Assembly (NCBI RefSeq): GCF_036127095.1
Contig: NZ_CP108006.1
Location: forward strand, 5,385,501 to 5,449,500
DNA: 64,000 nt
DNA from: Streptomyces sp. NBC_00335
Lineage (GTDB): Bacteria; Actinomycetota; Actinomycetes; Streptomycetales; Streptomycetaceae
Direction of reading: 5' to 3'
The stretch's first letter is position 1. Every line of letters starts with the position of its first letter. This document shows, one piece after another, positions 45,938 to 52,888 of this stretch. The position numbers and the translations under genes were made by a program. The notes beneath the pieces were generated by a model, which made no database searches, was not told the origin of the DNA, and saw only the letters and a program-made list of their open reading frames with translations.

Positions 45938-47020
45938 ATGTCCAGCAACAGATACCTCCGCATCACCGCCGCCGTCACCGGCAGCCTCGCCCTCGCCGCC
46001 GGCCTCACCGCCTGCGGTGGTTCCTCCTCGGCCGACTCCGCCGGAGGCAAGGGCGGCGAGAAGGTCGTCACCGTCTACAGCGCCGACGGCCTCAAGAGCG
46101 ACAAGGGTGACGGCTGGTACGACCAGGTCTTCGCCGACTTCACGAAGAAGACCGGCATCGAGGTCAAGTACGTGGAGGGCGGCTCGGGGGAGATGGTGCA
46201 GCGCGCCGTCCGCGAGAAGACCAACACGCAGGCCGACGTGCTGATCACGCTCCCCCCGTTCATCCAGCAGGCCGACGGCAAGGGCCTCCTCCAGGCCTAC
46301 ACGCCGCAGGGCGCCGACAAGGTCAACGGGGCGAACAAGTCCTCCGACGGCAAGTGGACCTCGGTCGTCAACAACTACTTCGGCTTCATCTACAACAAGA
46401 AGGAGCTGGCCGCGGCCCCCAAGACCTGGGAAGAGCTGCTGGACCCCAAGTTCAAGGGCAAGCTCCAGTACTCCACCCCCGGCGTCGCGGGCGACGGCAC
46501 CGCCGTGCTCATCAAGGCGATGCACGACTTCGGCGGCAAGGATCAGGCGAACGAGTACCTGAAGAAGCTCCAGGCCAACAACGTCGGCCCGTCCTCCTCG
46601 ACCAGCAAGCTCGCGCCGAAGACCGACAAGGGCGAGCTGCTCGTCGCCAACGGTGACGTCCAGATGAACTTCGCGCAGTCCAAGTCCATGCCGAACCTCG
46701 GCATCTGGTTCCCCGCCAAGGACGGCGGCAAGCCCACCACCTTCTCCCTCCCGTACGCGGCCGGCCTCGTCGACAAGGCCCCGCACACCGAGAACGGCAA
46801 GAAGCTCCTCGACCACCTGCTCAGCGAGGACGCCCAGAAGCTGGTCAGCGGTGTCGGCGGCGGCTTTCCGGCCCGCACGGACGTCAAGCCCACCGACGCC
46901 AACGCCGTCGAGCTCACCAAGCTCATGACCGGGGTCGAGATCTTCGAGCCGGACTGGGCCGACATCGACAAGAACCTCACCGGCTACGTCGACGCGTGGA
47001 AGTCGGCCACCGGAAGCTGA
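45938..47020 (+). CDS. phnS: 2-aminoethylphosphonate-binding lipoprotein
   Basis: A 360-residue substrate-binding protein. The signal peptide ends in lipobox LTAC (C at about 26), so it is a lipoprotein facing the cell wall. The type II periplasmic-binding fold begins at KVVTVYSADGLK and contains EVKYVEGGSGEMVQRAVREK and YSTPGVAGDGTA. It has the right context and length for the AEP-binding family (TIGR03227-like). Last gene of the transporter, with AAGGAAG before the ATG. Confidence 0.88.
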   Translation: MSSNRYLRITAAVTGSLALAAGLTACGGSSSADSAGGKGGEKVVTVYSADGLKSDKGDGWYDQVFADFTKKTGIEVKYVEGGSGEMVQRAVREKTNTQADVLITLPPFIQQADGKGLLQAYTPQGADKVNGANKSSDGKWTSVVNNYFGFIYNKKELAAAPKTWEELLDPKFKGKLQYSTPGVAGDGTAVLIKAMHDFGGKDQANEYLKKLQANNVGPSSSTSKLAPKTDKGELLVANGDVQMNFAQSKSMPNLGIWFPAKDGGKPTTFSLPYAAGLVDKAPHTENGKKLLDHLLSEDAQKLVSGVGGGFPARTDVKPTDANAVELTKLMTGVEIFEPDWADIDKNLTGYVDAWKSATGS

Positions 47021-47068
47021 CTGGTCGCCTCCCGGTCACCCGCGACCGGAATAGTGACGCACAGATAA

Positions 47069-47105
47069 CGGGTCTGGACCGAGTCTCGCCTTCGGTCCGG
47101 ACCCG
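47069..47105 (+). terminator. terminator after the AEP transporter genes
   Basis: Stem CGGGTCTGGACCGA / TCGGTCCGGACCCG with one G-T wobble and a 9-base loop. Confidence 0.75.
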
Positions 47106-47199
47106 CCGTACGCTCGCTCGCGCTGACGCACGACCGCCGTACGACCGCACGCCCCGTACGTCCCCTGCGCCTTCCCCACGATTACTCCCGGAGGAGTAC

Positions 47200-48735
47200 G
47201 TGTCCACTGTCCTGTCCGGACGGACCCTCGCCGTGGCCGCCACCGCCACGGTCCTGCTCGCCACCGGCCTCGGTGCCCACGCCGCGACCGCCGCGCCCGC
47301 CGACGAAGCGGCCTCCGCCGCGAACAAGGTGCTCGTGATCGGCATCGACGGCGCGGTCCTGGACCGCGTCAAGGCCGCCAACGCCCCGCACCTGAACGGC
47401 CTGATGGCCCAGGGCCTGACCGCCCGCAGCACCCTGTACGCGAACCCGATGGCCGCCACCTCCTCGGGCCCCGGCTGGTCCACCATCGCCACCGGCGTCT
47501 GGCCCGACAAGCACGGGGTGAAGGACAACTCCTTCACCGGCAAGAACTACACGGCCTACCCGGACTTCCTGACCCGCATCGAGAACGCCAACCCGGTGCT
47601 CAACACCTACGCGGCCGCCGACTGGGAGCCCATCACCTCCACCGACCAGAACGGCCCGATCTTCTCGGCCAAGGTCGACAAGCGCCTCTCCCTCAAGGGC
47701 GACCGCGACGGCTACCGCAACGAGGACCCGAAGATCGCCGCCGCGGCCGCCGCCGAGCTGCGCGATCAGAACCCGGACGCCGCCTTCGTCTACCTCGGCG
47801 AGATCGACGCGGCCGGCCACTCCTACGGCGCCGCCAGCCAGCAGTACCTGGACACCATCGCCCGCGTCGACGCCCTGGTCGGCCAGCTCCTGACGGCCGT
47901 CCAGAACCGCCCGACCTACGCCCAGGAGAACTGGAAGGTCCTGGTCACCACCGACCACGGCCACACCGACTCCGGCGGCCACGGCGGCTCCACCATCCAG
48001 GAGCGCGGCACCTTCGTCCTCGCCAAGGGCCCCGGCATCCCCGCCGGTTCGGTACGCAACGACGTGAAGCTCGTCGACGTCGCGGCGACCGCGCTCGCCC
48101 AGGTCGGGGTCAACCCCGGCTCCGCGATCGACGGCATCCCGGTCGGCGCCCCCGACGACGGCGACGCCTTCGACACCCTGCGCCCGGGCCTCCAGGCGCG
48201 CGTGGACGAGACGGGCATCCCGGCCGGCACCAAGGGCTTCACGCACACCCCGCCGGCCGGCTGGTCCGTCGACAACTCCAAGATGGGCACGGGCGGTGTC
48301 ACCGAGTGGGCCGGATGGGCCTTCGCGACCGACGAGTTCTGGAGCCAGGCCCAGCGCGACCAGTGGCGCGAGCTGAACGTCCGCTCCCGTGACGTGTTCG
48401 CCGTCGCCGACTCCGACGAGTGGGACGACAAGAGCCACACCGGCTCCTACGACTCCACCCTCGCCACCCCCAAGTGGGCGGTCACCGGCGGCAGCACGAG
48501 GAACCTGACCTTCCAGACCCACTACCACCACGAGGCCGGCCAGACCGCCCAGGTCCTGGTCTCCTACAACGGCGGCGCCCCTGCGGTCGTCAAGAGCTAC
48601 ACCGCCGACGCCGTCGCCCGGTCCGAGTCGATCGCGCTCCAGGTCCCGGCCGGCGCCACCGACGTCCAGGTCCGCTTCCGCTACGCCGGCAGCAACAACT
48701 GGTACTGGACCGTGGACAACGTCAAGCTCGGCTGA
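47200..48735 (+). CDS. secreted alkaline-phosphatase-superfamily phosphodiesterase
   Basis: A 511-residue exported enzyme. A signal peptide (about 1-32, ends AATAAP) precedes a type I phosphodiesterase/pyrophosphatase core: metal D in VIGIDGAVLD, nucleophile in AATSSGPGWSTIATGV, then GEIDAAGHSYG and TTDHGHTDSGGHGG. A C-terminal beta domain of about 110 residues probably binds sugar or wall. The GTG has GGAGGAG five bases upstream. It may release phosphorus from extracellular esters next to the AEP importer; true phosphonoacetate hydrolase activity is possible but unproven. Confidence 0.85.
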   Translation: MSTVLSGRTLAVAATATVLLATGLGAHAATAAPADEAASAANKVLVIGIDGAVLDRVKAANAPHLNGLMAQGLTARSTLYANPMAATSSGPGWSTIATGVWPDKHGVKDNSFTGKNYTAYPDFLTRIENANPVLNTYAAADWEPITSTDQNGPIFSAKVDKRLSLKGDRDGYRNEDPKIAAAAAAELRDQNPDAAFVYLGEIDAAGHSYGAASQQYLDTIARVDALVGQLLTAVQNRPTYAQENWKVLVTTDHGHTDSGGHGGSTIQERGTFVLAKGPGIPAGSVRNDVKLVDVAATALAQVGVNPGSAIDGIPVGAPDDGDAFDTLRPGLQARVDETGIPAGTKGFTHTPPAGWSVDNSKMGTGGVTEWAGWAFATDEFWSQAQRDQWRELNVRSRDVFAVADSDEWDDKSHTGSYDSTLATPKWAVTGGSTRNLTFQTHYHHEAGQTAQVLVSYNGGAPAVVKSYTADAVARSESIALQVPAGATDVQVRFRYAGSNNWYWTVDNVKLG

Positions 48736-48770
48736 CGGGACCTTCGTACCCGCCCGTTCCGCCCTGCGGT

Positions 48771-48805
48771 CCGGGCCGTGGACGCCCACCGCGTCCGCGG
48801 CCCGG
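48771..48805 (+). terminator. terminator after phosphodiesterase gene
   Basis: Stem CCGGGCCGTGGACGC / GCGTCCGCGGCCCGG with one wobble and CCACC loop. Confidence 0.75.
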
Positions 48806-48872
48806 CCCGGATAAGGTGGTAGAGACCAGAGGTCACCGAGGTCAGACGCCACCGAGAGCGGAGAACAGTCCA

Positions 48873-49652
48873 GTGGCAGAGCGCAAGCCGATCGAATCCT
48901 GGCTCACCGACATGGACGGAGTCCTCGTCCACGAGGGCATCCCGATCCCCGGCGCCGACGCCTTCATCAACCGGCTGCGCGAGTCCGGCAAGCCCTTCCT
49001 CGTGCTGACCAACAACTCCATCTACACCCCGCGCGACCTCCAGGCCCGGCTGAGCCGGATGGGGCTCGAAGTCCCGGTCGAGAACATCTGGACCTCGGCC
49101 CTGGCCACCGCGAAGTTCCTCGACGACCAGCGTCCGGGCGGCACCGCCTACGTCATCGGCGAGGCCGGCCTCACCACCGCCCTGCACGACATCGGTTACA
49201 TCCTGACCGACCACGAGCCGGACTACGTGGTCCTGGGCGAGACCCGGACGTACAGCTTCGAGGCCATGACCAAGGCGGTCCGCCTGATCAACGCGGGCGC
49301 CCGGTTCATCTGCACCAACCCGGACGAGACCGGCCCCTCCGCCGAGGGCCCGCTGCCCGCCACGGGCGCGGTCGCCGCGCTGATCACCAAGGCGACCGGC
49401 AAGAAGCCGTACTTCGCCGGCAAGCCCAACCCGCTGATGATGCGCACCGGCCTGAACGCCATCGGCGCGCACTCCCACACCAGCGCGATGATCGGCGACC
49501 GGATGGACACCGACATCCTCGCCGGGCTGGAGGCGGGCATGCAGACCTTCCTCGTGCTGACCGGTCTGACGTCGGTCGAGGACACCGAGAAGTTCCCGTA
49601 CCGGCCGACCCACACGTTCGACTCCATCGCCGATCTGGTCGATCTGGTTTAG
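48873..49652 (+). CDS. HAD-IIA family sugar/nucleotide phosphatase (NagD-like)
   Basis: A 259-residue HAD subclass IIA phosphatase. Motif I WLTDMDGVLVHEG, motif II VLTNNS, motif III lysine in FAGKPNPLMM, and motif IV IGDRMDTDILAGLEAGM are intact. The large cap domain lies between motifs II and III. It dephosphorylates small sugar phosphates or nucleotides; substrate unknown. GTG start with GGAG upstream. Confidence 0.92.
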   Translation: MAERKPIESWLTDMDGVLVHEGIPIPGADAFINRLRESGKPFLVLTNNSIYTPRDLQARLSRMGLEVPVENIWTSALATAKFLDDQRPGGTAYVIGEAGLTTALHDIGYILTDHEPDYVVLGETRTYSFEAMTKAVRLINAGARFICTNPDETGPSAEGPLPATGAVAALITKATGKKPYFAGKPNPLMMRTGLNAIGAHSHTSAMIGDRMDTDILAGLEAGMQTFLVLTGLTSVEDTEKFPYRPTHTFDSIADLVDLV

Positions 49653-49683
49653 CGCGTACGGCTGACACGTACGGGCCAAGAGG

Positions 49684-49709
49684 GCGCCGCTCCGGATGCG
49701 GAGCGGCGC
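49684..49709 (+). terminator. terminator after HAD phosphatase
   Basis: Perfect 11-bp stem GCGCCGCTCCG / CGGAGCGGCGC with GATG loop. Confidence 0.8.
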
Positions 49710-49744
49710 GCCGCGCGTGAATCTCCTTGTTGAGGAGGTTCACC

Positions 49745-50410
49745 ATGCGCAGTGATGTGATCGCTTTCCGTGTCGCCGGGGTGGCCGTCGCCCTGACGGC
49801 CCTGTCCGCCGTGACCGCCCCCTTCGCCTTCGCGGGGGAGGACGACTGGAACCGTGACCGCGGCAGCGTCTCGGCCGACCCCAACCCGGCGGAACCGGGG
49901 GCGCAGGTCAAACTGCGCGTCCGCGGCTGTGAGGACGACTGGGCCGTCGCCTCGTCCGTGGTCTTCGTCTCCGAGGTCCGCCTCTCCACCGGCCGCGACG
50001 ACCGCCGCACCCTGTGGGGCGACGCGATGATCCGCTCCTGGGCCGAGCCCGGACGCCACGACATCAAGATCAAGTGCGGCGGCCGCGGCGGCGAACGCGA
50101 GTGGGGCACGATCGAGATCGAGCGCCGCCGCGAGCACCGCCCCAACCCCCACCACACCCCCATCTGGCCGGTCCACGCGGGCGGCGGCGGCATGTCCGAG
50201 GAGATCGCCGCGAAGTCGAAGGCGGCGGGCGCGGCGGACGCCGCCAAGGCCGCCGATTCCGCGCAGCTCGCCGCGGCGACGAAGAAGAGCCACGACGGCG
50301 ACGGCCCGGGCCTGCCGCACACGGTGATCGGCGCCGTGCTCGCCGCCGCCGCCACCCTCGCGGTCGCCGGCCGGGCGCTGACCCTGCGCCGCCGCCGCAG
50401 CGGCGAGTGA
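49745..50410 (+). CDS. secreted protein with C-terminal anchor, class F sortase neighbour
   Basis: A 221-residue exported protein. The signal peptide ends near APFAFA; a small beta domain with two Cys (VRGCEDDWAV, IKIKCGGRGG) follows. Next are an Ala/Lys-rich stalk, GLPHTVIG, a membrane helix (GAVLAAAATLAVAGRAL) and a basic RRRRSGE tail. GLPHT is a degenerate LPxT-type signal. The next gene, 12 bases on, is a class F sortase. ATG has GAGGAGG upstream. Confidence 0.75.
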   Translation: MRSDVIAFRVAGVAVALTALSAVTAPFAFAGEDDWNRDRGSVSADPNPAEPGAQVKLRVRGCEDDWAVASSVVFVSEVRLSTGRDDRRTLWGDAMIRSWAEPGRHDIKIKCGGRGGEREWGTIEIERRREHRPNPHHTPIWPVHAGGGGMSEEIAAKSKAAGAADAAKAADSAQLAAATKKSHDGDGPGLPHTVIGAVLAAAATLAVAGRALTLRRRRSGE

Positions 50411-50422
50411 CCGGGTGATCGG

Positions 50423-51085
50423 GTGAACGGCGAGCCGAGGAGCTCCGGCGGCTCCCGGTTGCTGACCTTCGCCGCCTGGTCGGTGCTGGTCCTCGGCCTG
50501 TGGCTGTGGGGCCGTGAGATCACCGGGGTCGCGATACCCCTGCCCGGCCAGGCCGGCGGACCGGCCGCCCCGGGCATGCCCGCGGCGCACACCCCGCTGG
50601 GGCCGGCCGCGCCCGCGCGGGTCGACGTACCGTCCCTCGGCGTCCAGGCCCCGGTGATAGTCCGGGACCTCGACACGAAGGGGGCGATCGAAGCGCCCCC
50701 GTACGAGAACCCGGGCACGGTCGGCTGGTGGCGCGGCGGCGCCCAGCCCGGCACGGCCGGGACGGCCCTGCTGGTCGGGCACGTGGACACGCGGGCGAAG
50801 CCCGCGGTGTTCTACGGCCTGAGCTCGGCGAAGACGGGCGACAAGGTGCGGGTGCTGCGGGCCGACGGCTCGGTGGCGGAGTTCACGATCGAGGACGTAC
50901 GGGTCCACGAGCGCGCGGACTTCGATCCCGCCAAGGTCTACGGCCCCAAGGTCCGCGGCCGGGCCGAACTGCGGCTGGTGACCTGCGGCGGCACCTACGA
51001 CAAGGCGGCCAAGGAGTACTCGGCGAACGTGGTCGTGTCGGCGTACCTGACGGGCGTCGGAGTCCGCCCCGGAACGGCGGTCTGA
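50423..51085 (+). CDS. srtF: class F sortase
   Basis: A 220-residue sortase. An N-terminal membrane helix (LLTFAAWSVLVLGLWLW) and a Pro/Gly linker precede the domain from RVDVPSLGVQAPVIV. The catalytic His is in LLVGHVDT and the Cys in LRLVTCGGTYD, a class F pattern. It is co-transcribed with the anchored protein at 49745. GTG start. Confidence 0.9.
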   Translation: MNGEPRSSGGSRLLTFAAWSVLVLGLWLWGREITGVAIPLPGQAGGPAAPGMPAAHTPLGPAAPARVDVPSLGVQAPVIVRDLDTKGAIEAPPYENPGTVGWWRGGAQPGTAGTALLVGHVDTRAKPAVFYGLSSAKTGDKVRVLRADGSVAEFTIEDVRVHERADFDPAKVYGPKVRGRAELRLVTCGGTYDKAAKEYSANVVVSAYLTGVGVRPGTAV

Positions 51086-51115
51086 AGCGGCCGGCGCACA
51101 CCACGCGCAGCACGA

Positions 51116-51151
51116 AGAAGCCCCTCACAGTTTTCACTGTGAGGGGCTTCT
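51116..51151. terminator. bidirectional terminator, sortase F / tRNA-Lys
   Basis: Perfect 16-bp stem AGAAGCCCCTCACAGT / ACTGTGAGGGGCTTCT with TTTC loop, 10 bases from the tRNA 3' end. Confidence 0.9.
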
Positions 51152-51160
51152 CTGCGTCTG

Positions 51161-51234
51161 TGCGCCGCCAGGGACTCGAACCCCGGACCCGCTGATTAAG
51201 AGTCAGCTGCTCTAACCAACTGAGCTAGCGGCGC
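51161..51234 (-). tRNA. tRNA-Lys (anticodon CUU), copy 1
   Basis: A 74-base cloverleaf: acceptor GCGCCGC / GCGGCGC, anticodon stem GCTGA / TCAGC with loop CTCTTAA giving CUU, T-arm GGGGTTCGAGTCCC, A73. CCA is not encoded. Identical in sequence to the copy at 58211 on the other strand. Confidence 0.95.
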
Positions 51235-51419
51235 TTGGTGACAGGGAAAACTCTACCCCACCGCCACGGGTGCTCGTGACAAGCCGCGCGCGTTCTGTCC
51301 GATTAACCCATGTTTGGGGGTTTTGTCGTGCACGATATGTCTGGGCCAAGCCGCATCTGATGCCCCGCCAGATGCGGTCCCGGCCGACCAGTGACGAGCA
51401 GGGGAGTGGACGGAACCGC

Positions 51420-52877
51420 ATGACGATGCAGCCTCCGACGCACGTGTACGAAGCGACGCCGGCCTCGACGCCCATGCCGACGCCGATGCCGGCGCAGACG
51501 GCGATGGCCGAGGCGATGCCGCCGATGCCGCTGCCCTCCTTCGAGGAGTACGAGCCCGCCGGCGACTGTCCGTGCCAGGGCTGTGCCCAGCGCCGTCGCA
51601 CGCTCGCGCGCGCCCGGGCCATACCGCTGCGCGACGGCGGACACCCCGCCGCGCGCGGAGCCCGCCGGGCGCTGGTCCTGGCCACCGCCGCGGGCGTGGT
51701 CCTCGGCGGCGGCGGTGCGGCCGTGGCCACGGCCGCACCGGGCCCCGGCGGCCGGGTGGCCCTGGACGACCCCGGCTCCCCGCAGGGCGGCCGGGCCCCG
51801 CTGCACGGGCCGAAGGGAGCGAAGGGAACCCCCGCGAAACCGGCCGGGCTGCCGGGAGCGCCCTCCGCGGTGCGGCGGACCGACCGGGCGACGATCATCA
51901 ACCGGGCGAAGCTGTGGCTGGACGCGCAGGTCCCGTACAGCATGGCCGAGTACTGGTCGGACGGGTACCGGCAGGACTGCTCCGGCTACGTCTCGATGGC
52001 CTGGAACCTCGGCACCAACGAATGGACCGGCAGCCTCGACAAGTTCGCGACGCGGATCACGAAGGAGGAGCTGCTCCCCGGAGACATGCTGCTCTTCCAC
52101 AACCCGGCCGACCCCAACAAGGGCTCGCACGTCGTGCTCTTCGGCGGGTGGGTGGACGAGACGCGCACGCACTACGTCGCCTACGAGCAGACGCGGCCGA
52201 CCACGCGGAAGCTGGCCACGCCGTACGGCTACTGGAACAACGCGGTGAAGTACGTTCCGTACCGCTTCAACGGGGTGGCGGGCGGAGTCGTTCCCGAGCC
52301 CCCGGCCACCGGCGAGCCGCCCGCGCCGGGCGGTACGCCGGTCGTCTCGGCCACCTTCCCCGGTGCGTCGAAATTCGGGCCGGGCGCGGACAACGGCTAC
52401 GTCGCCCAGCTCGGCCGGATGCTGTCCGAGCGGGGCGGGCTGCGCTTCTACCCCAAGGGCGTCGGCACCAAATGGTCCGACGCCGACCGGCAGGCGACCG
52501 AGGCCTTCCAGCGCGCCCAGGGCTGGACGGGTGCGGAGGCCGACGGAGTCCCCGGCGCACAGACCTGGCGGCTGCTCGTCAGGCACCAGGGCAAGGACAT
52601 CCCGCCGCTCACGGGCGGCGCACCCGGCCCCGCGGGCAAGCCCGCCTTCCCCGGGGCGTCGGTCTTCCGGCCGGGCACGTCCCACCCGTCCATCACCGCC
52701 CTTGGCCGCCAGTTGGTGAAGAAGGGCTTCGGCAAGTACTACACGGCCGGACCGGGCCCCCGCTGGGGCGAGTCCGACCGCCGCAACGTCGAGGCGTTCC
52801 AGCGAGCCCAGGGCTGGCGCGGCGCCGAGGCCAACGGCTACCCGGGCCCGGAAACCTGGCGCCGGCTGTTCGCATGA
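51420..52877 (+). CDS. NlpC/P60-like wall hydrolase with peptidoglycan-binding domains
   Basis: A 485-residue protein. A Met/Pro-rich N-terminus contains two Cys pairs (CPCQGC), then a hydrophobic export segment (RRALVLATAAGVVLGGGGAAVATA). The catalytic domain at about 160-280 has QDCSGYVSMAWNL (Cys nucleophile) and GSHVVLFGG (His). Two C-terminal peptidoglycan-binding units of about 85 residues each contain FPGAS.F..G and DRQATEAFQRAQGW..AEADG. Likely a D,L-endopeptidase or amidase in the wall. The unusual long N-tail before the signal-like helix suggests membrane attachment or a late start. Confidence 0.85.
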   Translation: MTMQPPTHVYEATPASTPMPTPMPAQTAMAEAMPPMPLPSFEEYEPAGDCPCQGCAQRRRTLARARAIPLRDGGHPAARGARRALVLATAAGVVLGGGGAAVATAAPGPGGRVALDDPGSPQGGRAPLHGPKGAKGTPAKPAGLPGAPSAVRRTDRATIINRAKLWLDAQVPYSMAEYWSDGYRQDCSGYVSMAWNLGTNEWTGSLDKFATRITKEELLPGDMLLFHNPADPNKGSHVVLFGGWVDETRTHYVAYEQTRPTTRKLATPYGYWNNAVKYVPYRFNGVAGGVVPEPPATGEPPAPGGTPVVSATFPGASKFGPGADNGYVAQLGRMLSERGGLRFYPKGVGTKWSDADRQATEAFQRAQGWTGAEADGVPGAQTWRLLVRHQGKDIPPLTGGAPGPAGKPAFPGASVFRPGTSHPSITALGRQLVKKGFGKYYTAGPGPRWGESDRRNVEAFQRAQGWRGAEANGYPGPETWRRLFA

Positions 52878-52888
52878 CGGAGGCAACG

